From positions 25,559,896 through 25,623,895 of the forward strand of contig NC_067206.1 of NCBI RefSeq assembly GCF_026262505.1: DNA of 64,000 nucleotides, given 5' to 3'. The DNA comes from Trichomonas vaginalis G3. Taxonomy: Eukaryota > Parabasalia > Trichomonadida > Trichomonadidae. The stretch's first letter is position 1, and each line of letters opens with the position of its first letter. Under the pieces are notes generated by a model that worked only from the letters and a program-made list of their open reading frames with translations, was not told the DNA's origin and ran no database searches. A program made the translations under genes and the position numbers. Shown in pieces: positions 39,401 through 49,418 of this stretch.

Positions 39401-40538
39401 CAAGAAAGTTATCTAATAATGGTGATAAACAGAGTTTTACGTATTTATAGCCTAACGCGCAAAATCTGTTGAATAAAAAGCAGGTACAAGTCTTCATTTC
39501 TTCATCCATTGATTGATGTGGTCTCATGAATACTGATGGATCTGTAATAAACTCGATATCGTGTGAAGAAAAGCCTTTTTGAGTAATTACCATTGAAATT
39601 GTGCTGTAAAGTTGAACAATGACATTTAATTTCTGATTAGAATTTCCTATTTCTGCCATTATGAAGTTTAATGTTGATTCTTCGGCCTTTTTGGTCAAAG
39701 TACATAAATCATAAAAAACAAGTTTGATTTTTTGAGGATTTGCCTGAATAAGTAAATTAAGTATCAATGAAAAACCATTTAAAGATGGAAATATCTCATT
39801 AATCGCCTTTTTGGCATGTAGAGTATTCATTTTCAAGTAACTTGTTAAAAATTTTATTGCGGAATAAGCATTTTCGTTTGGTATTGAATTGTTTGATATC
39901 ATATTGAAAAAGAATGTACATACGTATGATGTATCTAAATCGATTGAATCCAGTACGAATAAACTTATTATTTGCTTTAAATTATCATCAATAAACTTTG
40001 AATATTCGACGTGATTGAAGAATCGCTTGCAAGTAAGTAAGAAGAAAGTATTTGTTAAAATTACTTTTTTGTTTTGGGGGCTTTTAAGTATTGCCCTGAA
40101 AAGAGTGTTCTTGAAATCATCCTGCACAGCTTTAGAGTTTGAATCTGCAATTAACTTTAAGACGTTTAATAACGAAGGCTCATCTTTAAAGACAATGTCT
40201 GCATTTAACCCCTTTGTGGTGATATACAAGCATTGTAAAAAGACATCTTTGTCGATTTCGGGCTTTGTATCATACTGATCAAGATAATAAATAAGAATAT
40301 CAATAAAAGCAACGAAATCTGGGAGCGGTTCATAGTCTTTTGGAAATCCTTGAAGCATATAAACAGTAATAGCATTAACATACTCCAAACAAAACGAATA
40401 AATTGTGTCTATATCTGGATAAATGGGTTGATCCATGTTAAGTCGCTCTGTTATTTTCTTTAATCTATTTACAAATGAGTTCGACGGTAAAGCACTTCCA
40501 ATGCAAGGTTCTTGTGCTGGATGATAAGCGAAACTCAT
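33492..40538 (-). CDS. BEACH-domain protein (LvsA/LYST/neurobeachin type)
   Basis: A 2,348-residue protein starting at ATG 40538 (MSFAYHPAQEPCIGS). Residues 1-~700 and ~900-1600 are long helical (armadillo-like) regions. About 710-860 looks like a concanavalin-A-type lectin fold (HIMRFAKAISFWVKLENYTD). A PH-like stretch leads into the BEACH domain at ~1825-2050, recognisable by WQISALTTFKYLLGVNFAAG, the FVFPWVISNYS strand and the downstream NLWIDLIFGYLQSGSQAEHI. The C-terminal ~250 residues form WD-like beta repeats (NDATAMSCSEDGNLIVVDDA). BEACH proteins organise vesicle traffic, lysosome size and cytokinesis. The frame is uninterrupted. A transposon-like inverted repeat begins 49 bases upstream of the ATG. 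Confidence 0.92.
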   Translation of the reverse strand: MSFAYHPAQEPCIGSALPSNSFVNRLKKITERLNMDQPIYPDIDTIYSFCLEYVNAITVYMLQGFPKDYEPLPDFVAFIDILIYYLDQYDTKPEIDKDVFLQCLYITTKGLNADIVFKDEPSLLNVLKLIADSNSKAVQDDFKNTLFRAILKSPQNKKVILTNTFFLLTCKRFFNHVEYSKFIDDNLKQIISLFVLDSIDLDTSYVCTFFFNMISNNSIPNENAYSAIKFLTSYLKMNTLHAKKAINEIFPSLNGFSLILNLLIQANPQKIKLVFYDLCTLTKKAEESTLNFIMAEIGNSNQKLNVIVQLYSTISMVITQKGFSSHDIEFITDPSVFMRPHQSMDEEMKTCTCFLFNRFCALGYKYVKLCLSPLLDNFLDGISDQHCEWISEGLDLAGRGLISPTDLKNGNLLELFIVLQSPDFIAHILEIFTKLTPCLASAYGAENDPNKKFIIITQILHSQQYFKDQNKFLNSFSMFIIEDKEKHIVLTRLMEMCFKSMTDEIMLAISYVFMQDENTCLVFLNKCNGLQVLDDIINSVEITEENKSLFLESLTTGDTAMIISDWILSLNPNHNLFKIEPRNLWNIIFFDDGKTLCIRVPSLIPFVPLPPDVVLSPADIYLIYTKALKDFTTREYTIEMSQIISAITNRYISFSDYKKLIYSKKKISPMCNENLDHFPVFELQPFKKESYIHIMRFAKAISFWVKLENYTDQTITILTANNLEITLLNDNFTVKYHGTIYGIVKVESTHWVLMHINLVNELLRCVLNVGIGNKTVEIVLPDPIEHFSSFTIGKVDETTKTRFFIGPAIRLFSKQVQDKKKIESLGVSSMKMTTEILLITPNWGDDEMFGKGCFKVPYKSFCSFLQEKERLIELYNIILDMDDPILISDYIKCLISCHQINNCGGETFWPMIKLLFKRKHEYLKDTSTLDLITTLYYNSCIHYIGNDIEMWELYPDKMCQISPYNDTLRAYMATLCFSRMLQKQEYSSLLLALNDVGNYNAVYNLFCISDETIQLSILNHIIMKNKMNFDNKLLSVFQFNRLIMIMLTSTMTVSRRILDLICLINSNEKDYVKPTISFSCAVMRLIESESLKNTLLSLLTGTFEVEVLINAIQVNRPHIIPALLFILILTISADFAMCGDENKIDQAVNFFENQLSMLIDLFTSICVGYRTNLLGTPEILDLISFVFPWMFDLKTLKENEETKVDGIIDQSKLKHMLFDSWNLPSYLESEVKDPVEIKSNFETQNHLILNSVLSLIRKCCPEYDAENLPIGISPLVDKVSQFLFDLITSFTEKKMFFIAARCLTFVDLRPSPQICLIMLNKFFRSYDITNCEIFFDLAARVHFRPSIKEIKPISTEIARILVSKELENVSKNQSSIYAIRMILYNILDVLSLEESCNLISDIINIRKFAEHVFSDPKFTLLILERLCQFVGTQNELLCQTLSKFTLFVSTLKISDNYIENLLTLLQGLSIADSPNFKDWLTSNKEIYMIGMEKMKRFFGEFDDSWQKNFKNSDYLLEFHDTLNEIYNGMNLHVQSVNKFPAILKTITDIYKDDSLRKIEEDEMNLFWQINSIELSSVQRNCYMMGEHTWPGDCPLIQTPSPIKLPKFGVGTSRPELYTHQLPQTICFTTGNNIKLYNEKYTVFATLEKYSKNSAFLPIRCSSSMSNSTKSMYYSFVRKFSQIPQIYNCKFLKYSDPIQSVTFVDNTKITVLIGASFENTNELKLMKDYISPICYSALSHQMTLGMFGKVSLFCGHFAVTVNKSDILLVRKRTYNYQNNCAEIHTWNGTDFNIIFQGNNVPHIITAFNYDYRFINNKVFNMPLAMMTEQWQISALTTFKYLLGVNFAAGRSFSDYSQYFVFPWVISNYSDATLDISNQNDVRDLQKPMGMIGEERAKNFMKQRLEKKTEYIIPSHYSMSSAIHHFLLRCPPHTLIEWDVNNGWEVSTKTFHDLGVSWRNASELQPNDCKELIPEFFCLPEMFVNRSKLNTRDVMLPKWCQSGPCQFVMANREILNNSEKINLWIDLIFGYLQSGSQAEHIGNIYDPICYPHKISSSDDRSIVELQISTLGQCPQQIFRKPHPTKIQKTPDDDKEQQKALFRQKHSSIRPKPNFSQLEESFDGAFCRGKIAVMPQENSVVLHIKKVNSMRCYTTYFNDATAMSCSEDGNLIVVDDANFVSSVYFIDIVGDFLGVRKVGSKVFEDTVRSRIDSTMQIAISFMKNYYVLWHPIRGTTLDKVEMDGIIDIIFIEKYLAFCILMPKRLVVRTYSNTDICEMQMQKEATCMIKHNDGIFVGYKDGSIEVVAIDRMRLMPKSMKIFEDSTVGIVKLVRNGTYIFAWTTQDRIISII

Positions 40539-40566
40539 TTTTAAAAAAAAAATCACTGAAAAAAAA

Positions 40567-40573
40567 ATTATGA
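40567..40573 (-). promoter_or_regulatory. Possible Inr of the BEACH gene
   Basis: On the minus strand TCATAAT (+1 A at about 40571) lies roughly 32 bases before the ATG at 40538 and 14 bases from the end of the 3.4-kb TIR element. No closer TCA(C/T)(A/T) is present. Confidence 0.35.
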
Positions 40574-40586
40574 AATAAAATTTTAT

Positions 40587-43500
40587 AGAGGTAGGGCAAC
40601 GATAGAAAATTTTTGGAAAAAAAGTTCGGAGATCTTAAACGTATCATATTCCCTGCATGGTTTGGTATCTTCCGCCATGCGTTGTGCCAAACATATTAAC
40701 ACTTTCCAATAATTAATTTATGGTATGAGTCACAGAGTTAGATTATAAAAAGAAAGTAAATAATTGCAATTAGAAATCATATATGTCGGAAATCAAATGT
40801 TGATGAGCAGAAACCTTTTACTCATCATAAAAGAGATAAATCACTAAAGATTTGTATACATTAAAATTTGATATTTGGTGCTCGAAAACTGTCTGATGGG
40901 ACTCCTCCAAAATGAACCAATCTATCGCTGAGGACCAAATTAGATGATGTGGATGGTGTATTTTCTAATTCTAACTTAGGAAGAATGGGAACAAAACGAA
41001 TGACGACAACAACATGTCAAACATAGATTAAATATCTATGAATCAATAAAGTATACGTGCATTGAAGGTGATAACAATCACTTGAGGCTTATAACTCTTT
41101 GACTAAATTATGCAATAATTAAATATAATCATTTTTATATTTTTATACTGATAGTAATTAATATACTATCCTGCTTAATAAATGGTATGATCAAATTTGT
41201 TTGAAAATTTAATTATGTATATGAAACTATGTCTTCTATATAAAAATCAAAATTTTCGGACGAACCTAGATTGAACCTTTATGAAAATCTATCATTTTTG
41301 TTAATTGAGTTAATATGAATCTTTTACATATGTATATATAGCATTGATAGCTTATATAATCATGGTTTATTCCATATTAACATATTTTTTCAGTTAAATT
41401 TGTTAATAATATCATGTAACAAATTAATTCAAGATTAGAATGTCTACAAAATGCTAACAAATAAGAACAAAATACGATTTCTCGACTTAAATTTTAATAT
41501 GGAGTAGTTTTTCGTTTAAATCTAATTAAAAATGAATAAAAACTTATCTTGTACTATTTTCATTCAAAGATTTTAATAATGTAAATCATGCATTTTCATA
41601 ATTCAGTACAGTTCTTTTTAGAATTAAAGTTGATGAGGATGATATTTGTGATTTAAAATAATTTGTTAATGTTCACCTTTTATTCATCACCTTGTGGTAT
41701 GCCCTAAAGCAATAGCATTATCAATTCTGCTGAATTGATCAACTCAAAATTCCAAAAAAAATTCAAAATTTCAAAAATGAAATTAAACAATTTGAATTTT
41801 CACATGAAAAAATCAATTTCGAAAAAAATTTGGAAAATCAAAGTATTTGATAATTAGTCAAATAATCAATTTACATCGTTTTTACTCATAAAAAACAACT
41901 AATTTTTGATTTTGATATCATATTTGATAAATACTCATTCCAGAGTTGACGTAATGTATTAATTATTGTTAGAGATATTGCTTTCGCAGCAAAATTCTTA
42001 TTTCATGAAAGAAAAAAAAAATGATTTTATTCCAACAAAAACAAGTAAACAGATGAATGGAAACGTACTATATTTTCATAAATGTAGTAATCAGCGTGTC
42101 AGCTTTTGTTTATCATGTTCGAGTCAAAATGTATTAACTTGTAATAAGAAATATTCGAAGATTATATGAAGTATTGAGCATTCTTTGTAGAAATATTTGT
42201 AATTCATTACTAACATATATAATAAAGTTGTTTTTTTTCCTTATTGCAATAATTTTGTCTGATTTTAATAACTTTTCATGTATACGAGTTGTGTGAATAT
42301 GCATCATAATATGCGTAAATATACTTATTTGCGACGAATAATGTGGTTGCATAATGGAGGTGCTAAATTTTGATTTTTAATATGGGGCTTTGGTATGTAT
42401 AATCATGTTCTTATCTCAACGTAGGAGTATTGGTGCAATATGATTAAAATTTACGAGGTTGATCTTAAATTGAATAATTCTGGAGTATAAATCACAATGC
42501 AGCTAATTCTATGTTAAAGATAGATACAGATTGTAGTAATCAATTAGGGAGTACAAATTCATTCTTTCATTTCTGTCGTATTGAGCAGAAAGGAAGAGAT
42601 CATAACCCTAGGAAAAAAAGCCCAAATTTGTCACTTTTCATAGTACGTTAAACTCAATTCGCTCGGCGAATGCCGAGCACACGTACTCATCATTCAACAT
42701 AATATTCTCATTCTTTGGTTATTATAGTGCCAGACAACACAAGATTTCAAAGAATTACTTGAGTTTTCAATTAATCTTAATCCGATTTTAGATTTATCGA
42801 GAACTCCATCATCACAATCACATACTTCAGTGCGGTAACTACAATTATCCATATACAGAAGGAAGTTCTTTTCGAACAACTCATTTGGAGTCTGTTTTGG
42901 AAAGAACTTCTTTCTGTCCGACTTAATTTCATAGTTCCTGATCAACCAAAAGACAGAAACCACACACTATCTACTTAGGAAAGGAGTTCTTTCTAAATCT
43001 TCCTTAAATTGAGATTTTACGAGAGATAACCCTTCTATTGCACTTAAAAATGAACATTTTGATATCTTTAGTATCACACATGGTCATATATAGTATTTCA
43101 TCTACATGAATACATTCATCTTTCGAAGTCTCTCATTAAATGGAGGCTTCGAAAGATGAATCGTTTTATTCATACAACTTTAAATCTCGAACACATTTAG
43201 AGAGTGAGTATATCATTTTATTCTTGTTTTGAGTTTATTCTGATTCAAAATTGCAGTGAAAACAGAAGTTCACACATCATATCTGAATGTGAGCTCATCT
43301 ATACTTATACGATCTCAATACCTCCACTCTAAGCATAAGAGGTGAAGTTATATAAAAATTATCAGATGCGTTGAAGTCTCAAAAGTATTGCCTGAATGCT
43401 TGTTTCATATTTGTCCAAGTAGTTTCAATGAATAAATGTATTGTTTTTTATAATTTCGATTTATTTTTAGAAAATATTCAATATAAACCTTTATTGTGTT

Positions 43501-43985
43501 ATTTACATCTCATAAATTCTCTGTCTAAATCATATAAAAGCGCGTTTTACCCCTATGAATCAAGAAATTCATTCAATATTCATGGTATATTTATTAAATT
43601 TATACGATTTACTAATAATCAATATTATATCCTCATAAATAGCAATATATTTTGGTAATCTATGATAATCATATACAATATTTGAAATCAAATTTTCATT
43701 AGTTTAGGTTCCTTGTTAATAGTAAACCATTATATTTATTACTAATAATAAAATCTATGTGTCGTATTGAAATTCAATAAAATTACTTATTCGGTCCAAA
43801 AAAACAAATTAGATAAAATTTTTCTTTTTTTATGTAATTTTTGTTTTTCATTTTTCTCAAGATCCTAAGTTATGTTCTAACTTTTGACATCATATCCTAT
43901 CATGCTAGGCTATATATTATAGCATATCCAAAAGGCAAGGAAATCTATCAGAGAAGCCTTTTTGACCTATCGTTGCCCTACCTCT
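40587..43985. mobile_element. 3.4-kb non-autonomous TIR element
   Basis: A 19-bp perfect inverted repeat, AGAGGTAGGGCAACGATAG, bounds the segment (40,587-40,605 and 43,967-43,985). It is flanked by the 7-bp direct repeat ATTTTAT (40,580-40,586 and 43,986-43,992). Together these look like terminal repeats and a target-site duplication of a DNA transposon. The inside is A+T-rich and has no long frame. A short minus-strand frame at 42,694-42,963 is the only protein-like stretch, and no transposase motif is visible. Inside are a 15-bp hairpin (attcatctttcgaag with its complement at about 43,108-43,155) and a GCTCGGC/GCCGAGC hairpin near 42,661-42,678. The ends resemble those of the 6.0-kb element (A-x-AGGTAG-4N-ACGA). 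Confidence 0.6.
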
Positions 43986-44962
43986 ATTTTATTTATTCTC
44001 AGAAATGAAATTTTGCTTTAGACTGAATAGATGCAGCTTTTATGATGAAAATAATTTTGATAGGATGATTTCAAATTTTCTAAGAGGAATTTGAAAACTC
44101 CGATACATCAGATAGCCCATAAAAAATAAACTCTATTCAATGTTCGCTAAACGCCTTTTTGCATTCCCAAGAATCGGAAATTAGAAAGGAAATGGTGGAC
44201 AAATTAGTATAGTGAAGATAAAGTTGTTTATAGGTGCTCACAATTTTTATTCAAAAATCAAATTTGAGAAATTTTGTATTTTTAATTAGAAGTTAAATTT
44301 AAATCTCCTTGGCTATTGTTTTTGGTAATGAAATTTTATTAGATTTGACCATTCGGATTTATGAAAGATTAATGAAAGGAATAATTCATGTTATCTATTA
44401 TTAACACAATATTTCTGGCATTTTAATATTATGTACTCAAAATTACATCGAAATCTCTAAAATTGGTTTGTCCGAATTTTTACCGAAAGGTACATACAGC
44501 AAAAATAACATTTCCATAAAGGCCCAATGTAAATATTGACATTTTACATGTTTAAAAAGAGTTTTAACATTACTTTCTCCTTGGGTGAACTGTCTGTATT
44601 TACAACTATTCAATTTTTGTAAAATTTTCACAGAATTGGCATTTTATTGAATATATAATTTGATAATATTTATGTGCAATTATCCGTTTTTCAACAGCCT
44701 CAGAATTAAAATAGCATATGTGCAAACTCTCTATCCAAGTCATTGATTCCATGATAACTAGTTATATTTCAAGACTGAATAAAAGCCTTTAGTTAATATT
44801 TTGTTGCTTAGATCAAGTTTTATATAAACATAATTCATTAATTGTAATAAACTGCTCATCAAAAAGCGGATATGCCTATTTCAATATAAGTAATATTTAT
44901 TTTGCTCTGACTTAAGTTATTCTCCATGAGAAATAAATTGCCATTTCAAATGATGTCAATGC
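43986..44962. other. A+T-rich spacer
   Basis: About 1 kb between the TIR element and the ankyrin pseudogene. I see no supported gene, repeat or RNA. Confidence 0.5.
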
Positions 44963-46627
44963 CTAATGACTTTTTGCATTAACATATGCCCCGTGAGAAA
45001 CAAGGAATTCTACAATATTGGCATCATTAAGTTTCGATGCTTCAAGAAGCGGAGTTGATCCTTTATTGTCTTCTACACTGATATCTGCTCCATGGGAAAC
45101 AAGAAATTTTGCCATATCGGGATGATTATTTTTGAGAGCCTCAAGAAGTGGAGTTGATCCATTATTGTCTTTTCCATTGATATCCGCTCCATGGGAAACA
45201 AGAAATTCTGCTAAATCGAAATCATTATGTTTTGAAGCTTCATGAAGTGGAATTGAACCATTCCGATCTTTCAGATTAATATCTGCTCCAAGGGAAATGA
45301 GGATAACGGCCAAATAGAAATCTTTTTTATTTAGAGCTTGAAGAAGTGAAGTTCTTCCATCTTCATCTTTTGAGTTGATATCTCCTCCATGGGAAACGAT
45401 GATTTCAGCCAAATGGAAATATTTTCGATCGAGAGCTCGAAGAATTGGTGTTGATCCCCATTTATCTTTTATGTTGACATCTGCTCCATGAAAAATAAGA
45501 AATTCTGCCAATTCTATATTATCATTTTTAATGGATTCAAGCAGTGGAGTTGATCCTCTTTCATCTTTTGAGTTGACATCGGCTCCATGAGAAATAAGAA
45601 ATTCTGCAATCTCCAAATTATTTCCTTGTGTAATACAATGAAGTGTATTAGTGATGTCAGCACCATGTGCAATAAGTAGTTCTAGTATTTCCTTCCTACT
45701 GTATTTGGCAGCAGCAGCAACGAAATCAAACTCAATTTTGAAATGTGGATTGAGAAACTTTCCATTTAATATGAGTATTTTTGCAATAAAAGGTCTATTC
45801 AATACTATAGAACGACAAATTGCAATATTAATTATATCAACATTGGCATTGAAATTAATAGGTTTTCTCCAAAATTCCTGATCTCGTGTTTGATCTATCG
45901 CAACTAAAAGTGCTTAAAGATTGTTGTAATGGCAGCATGAATCTATTTTGATACCTAGCTGATGTTCATTCATCAAAAATGTGACAAAATCAATATTATG
46001 CGAAGCAATTGCATACTTCATGCATATATCATTTGGCTTTTGGTATTTCAAACATTCGCTTATTATATCTGCATTTCCTCCTAAAAATGATAATCCAAGG
46101 CAGATATCTGTAATCTTTGATTCATATTCTGTTCTTAAAAATTTGAAACAATTTGCTGCTCCTTGGTAACTACATATTTCAAGTAATGTGTATCTTTTGT
46201 TATTATATGGATAGATTCCACTTGATAATGTTTTGTTTTTATCAAATGACTCCATTTCTGTTAATAAAATAAATGTTTTTAAATCATCATCCATAATTGC
46301 TCGAAATATTGGGTCCTCAATATTAACTTTAGGATTGACATGGTTAATTAATGATGGTTTAAGTTGAGGTACTGTTGGATGGTATTTTTCATATATTTTT
46401 TTGTAAATTGCAGAATATGACTCTATGAAACGATTATTCATTACCATTGCGTTTGAAAGGATCGAACATACTTCAAAAGGGGAATGTATTTGGGTTGTAA
46501 TTAATTTGTTTATAATTTCCTCGTAAACTTTGTTTATTTCGTCTTCATTGGATGTCTTCAGTCAATATATGGTATTCATAATATCAATATAATCCTTATT
46601 TAGGTCCATAAGCTGTTTGCAATCCAT
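44963..46627 (-). pseudogene. Ankyrin-repeat gene with two in-frame stops
   Basis: From ATG 46627 (MDCKQLMDLNKDYIDIMNTI) one reading frame runs 1.66 kb to 44,963. It is interrupted only by TGA at 46,562-46,564 (codon 22) and TAA at 45,914-45,916. The N-terminal ~200 residues match the helical region usual in trichomonad ankyrin families. The rest is eight or more ankyrin repeats of the form NNxDLAEFLVSHGADINxKDxxGSTPLLEA. Intact, it would be about 553 residues. The open half downstream of the TAA (279 residues) is well conserved, so the damage is recent. The gene lies 41 bases from the end of the 1.1-kb inverted-repeat element, which sits just upstream of its promoter. Confidence 0.85.
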
Positions 46628-46643
46628 AGCTATCAATATCCAA

Positions 46644-46648
46644 AATGA
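46644..46648 (-). promoter_or_regulatory. Inr-like motif of the ankyrin pseudogene
   Basis: On the minus strand TCATTTT (+1 A at about 46646) lies about 18 bases before the ATG at 46627. Confidence 0.45.
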
Positions 46649-47035
46649 TTTTTTCTGGAGTAGGGGTAATTTTAGCTAAAAGTGACACCCCTTTAAAAGT
46701 GACACACCCGTGAAGGGTGTGATTACCGATCGGTAATTTCGACAGTTTAGAATTCCAAATTTTTTATGGAACTGTTGCGAGTTTCATAAAGAATTTAAGG
46801 AATATAAGCAAAGATTTGAATCAAAATCTTAGACCTAAGCCGCTCGATTCGCTCGCGGCTTCCGCGAATTACAGATCAGCAAAGATTTGAATCAAAATCT
46901 TCGAACTAAGCCGATCGCTTCGCTCGCGGCTTTCTTTATTATTTTAAATTTGCATATTTCCATCAAAAGTTCATAAGGTAAAAAATTTCGTTTATTTTTA
47001 CTAAGAAAAAAAAGGTTTTTGATAATAAATTTATT

Positions 47036-47630
47036 TTATTTCGAAAAAGTAGCAATAATCGTAAAAGGGTATTGATAGGCTTGCTAAAGTAACTAATTTT
47101 AGCTGTCAAATACTTTTGTATTTTGAAGTAAATTAGTATAAATTTGTTTTTACTTTTATTTCGAAAAAGTAGCAATAATCGTAAAAGGGTATTGATAGGC
47201 TTGCTAAAGTAACTAATTTTAGCTGTCAAATACTTTTGTATTTTGAAGTAAATTAGTATAAATTTGTTTTTACTTTTATTTCGAAAAAGTAGCAATAATC
47301 GTAAAAGGGTATTGATAGGCTTGCTAAAGTAACTAATTTTAGCTGTCAAATACTTTTGTATTTTGAAGTAAATTAGTATAAATTTGTTTTTACTTTTATT
47401 TCGAAAAAGTAGCAATAATCGTAAAAGGGTATTGATAGGCTTGCTAAAGTAACTAATTTTAGCTGTCAAATACTTTTGTATTTTGAAGTAAATTAGTATA
47501 AATTTGTTTTTACTTTTATTTCGAAAAAGTAGCAATAATCGTAAAAGGGTATTGATAGGCTTGCTAAAGTAACTAATTTTAGCTGTCAAATACTTTTGTA
47601 TTTTGAAGTAAATTAGTATAAATTTGATAT
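47036..47630. repeat. Five 120-bp tandem repeats, essentially identical
   Basis: The 120-bp unit repeats from about 47,041 to 47,625 without visible differences among full copies; only the outer edges diverge. Such identity implies very recent expansion or continual homogenisation. The apparent 208-residue minus-strand frame through the repeats exists only because 120 is divisible by three and is not considered a gene. Confidence 0.9.
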
Positions 47631-47639
47631 TATTTTAAC

Positions 47640-47760
47640 TCCCTTTGAAAACCTCAATTTTCCATACAGAGGGAACGGGAATAGCATCCAATATTCCCTG
47701 AGAATGGTTGCGCATTCTCAGTTCCCTCTATATTTCGAACGAAGCTCTCATCGGTCTTTT
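47640..47760. repeat. Inverted-repeat cluster
   Basis: Short palindromic pieces (cagagggaac with gttccctct; gagaatg with cattctc) form a potential stem-loop between the 120-bp array and the right end of the element. Confidence 0.4.
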
Positions 47761-48060
47761 TTTTCATACTAAACGTTTTTTTCCCCTGTCACTTTTAGCT
47801 AAAATTTGGGTTTGCCGCCTTTGCTTACCACTTCAGAAAAAAATCATAAATTTTCCAATTTGTGATAAAATTTCCTACATCTCATGGAGCTAATATAGAA
47901 AAAGTGAATGAAATGAAATCAAGTCTATATATAATGAGATTCTATACTGGAGAATAAAAAATAAAATTCTTCTCCGTAAAAATCTGATCTAAGTTTTAAA
48001 CAAATATAATTTTGGGATGCTGAATTGAAATGGAATAAAGAATGGTACTTAAAATATCGT

Positions 48061-48066
48061 TCATAA
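48061..48066 (+). promoter_or_regulatory. Inr-like motif of intact ankyrin gene
   Basis: TCATAA (+1 A at 48063) lies 27 bases before the ATG at 48090. It is downstream of the in-frame ATG at 48042, so it favours the later start. Confidence 0.4.
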
Positions 48067-48089
48067 AATTTTCCAGCAGTTTTTTTTTA

Positions 48090-49418
48090 ATGACTTCCAT
48101 TGATTACGAATCCTATGCTAAAGAAATTGATTGTTGGTATAATGATGAACAATTTATTAGTTTGAGGACAGCTCAGGAGCTTTCTCAGATCTTTGATTTC
48201 TGCAAATTTACAAAAAGTCAATTCATGGAAACATTTACTATACTCAATAGGGAATTTGGGTCTTCAGATATGTTCATTCTCTCTCAGCATGTTAAAATAG
48301 ACAACTTAGACACTATCGAATCAAGCCTTGAAATTTTAGAATTTTATGCTAAATTATTTAATAGCAAGATAATATTTGATATATCTTCTTTCATCAAATC
48401 CCAAAGTAGCAAAATTATTAAAAAAGAATTATCAAATTTCAACATAAATTCAAGCGATTTTGAAAAACTTTATACCATATTATTAAAAGAAAGTGATTCT
48501 GAAGACAGTGATCCGATTAGTTTTGTTCAAAAATGTAACTCTCTACTTCTTTTTTCAGCCCAAAATAATGACAACAAAGTGATTGAATATCTTTGCTCTC
48601 TTCCATATATTGATGTCAATACCAAAGATATCTATAGCATGACTCCACTTCTTTACGCCGCACAAAATAATAATAGCCAAGCTATCAAATACCTCTGTTC
48701 TAATCCAAAGATTGAAATCAACATTAAAGATAAAAGCTATATGACAGCGTTGCATTATGCCATTAATTATAGTAATCTTGAAGCAATAAATTATATTTGT
48801 ACAATTCCTAATATTAGTAACAACGTCAAGAACGGATATATTATGACTGCTATCTTTTATGCTGCTAAGAATAGTAATTTGGAAGTAATCAAATGTCTCC
48901 TTTCCCTTCCTAATGCCAACATTAATATCGGAATTCTTACAACAGCTCTGATTTATTCTATTCAGAATCCTAATATTGAAGTCTTTAAGTATCTTTGCAC
49001 TTATCCAAATGTTGATATTAATGCAAAAATTAAAGATGGTATGAGTATTCTTCATTACGCAGTTCAAAACAAAAATATTAAAGCTATAGAATATCTAAGC
49101 TCTATTCCTAATTTTGATATCAATGCAAGAGATAAATGCAATAAGACAGCTTTGTTACTAGCTGCTGAATCTTATAATGTTGATGCTGTCAAATTTATTT
49201 GTTCTCATCCGAATATTAATGTTAATGCCAAGGATAACGAGCTTAAGACAGCTCTTCATTACGCGATCCTAAATAAAGATACTGAAGTCCTCGTATATCT
49301 TTGTTCGGTTAGTGATATCGAAATCGATGCAAAAGATATGAAAAATAAATCAGCTTATGACTGTGCCAGAGAGTATGATTATACAGAATGCATAAAAATT
49401 CTTTCTTGTTTTTACTAA
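48090..49418 (+). CDS. Ankyrin-repeat protein, intact
   Basis: The start is placed at ATG 48090 (MTSIDYESYAKEIDCWYNDE) because the Inr lies between it and the upstream in-frame ATG at 48042, whose extra 16 residues are merely hydrophobic. The 442-residue protein has an N-terminal helical region (~1-150) and about nine ankyrin-like repeats of the form MTPLLYAAQNNNSQAIKYLC-SNPKIEINIKD. This variant, with a YLCSxPxIDINAKD loop, differs from the SHGADIN type of the neighbouring pseudogene. Ankyrin repeats mediate protein binding; the partner is unknown. The frame is uninterrupted. Confidence 0.85.
   Translation: MTSIDYESYAKEIDCWYNDEQFISLRTAQELSQIFDFCKFTKSQFMETFTILNREFGSSDMFILSQHVKIDNLDTIESSLEILEFYAKLFNSKIIFDISSFIKSQSSKIIKKELSNFNINSSDFEKLYTILLKESDSEDSDPISFVQKCNSLLLFSAQNNDNKVIEYLCSLPYIDVNTKDIYSMTPLLYAAQNNNSQAIKYLCSNPKIEINIKDKSYMTALHYAINYSNLEAINYICTIPNISNNVKNGYIMTAIFYAAKNSNLEVIKCLLSLPNANINIGILTTALIYSIQNPNIEVFKYLCTYPNVDINAKIKDGMSILHYAVQNKNIKAIEYLSSIPNFDINARDKCNKTALLLAAESYNVDAVKFICSHPNINVNAKDNELKTALHYAILNKDTEVLVYLCSVSDIEIDAKDMKNKSAYDCAREYDYTECIKILSCFY

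Larger units (their letters stand above)
46668..47806. mobile_element. 1.1-kb inverted-repeat element with 120-bp tandem array
   Basis: A perfect 20-bp inverted repeat (aattttagctaaaagtgaca at 46,668-46,687; its complement at 47,787-47,806) bounds the segment. Just inside the left end the motif aaaagtgacac is repeated. Two copies of a ~55-bp sequence containing a GCCGCTCG...CGCGGC hairpin lie at about 46,807-46,861 and 46,878-46,931. Then come five 120-bp tandem copies. No coding capacity is convincing. No clear target-site duplication was found. It behaves like a MITE-type element. Confidence 0.5.

Noticed and set aside
42694-42963. Possible transposase fragment in the 3.4-kb element
   Set aside because: The 89-residue frame has no catalytic motif or recognisable fold, so I did not call it.
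44443-44631. Short minus-strand frame in spacer
   Set aside because: No start context, no family, A+T-rich composition equal to the spacer.
24043-46627. Alternative genetic code explaining the in-frame TAA/TGA codons in ankyrin genes
   Set aside because: The formin, TOR, BEACH and ValRS genes end normally at standard stops and contain no internal ones over many kilobases.
46963-47589. A 208-residue repetitive minus-strand reading frame
   Set aside because: It exists only because the 120-bp tandem unit is a multiple of three; composition is that of A+T-rich DNA and there is no Inr or sensible start.
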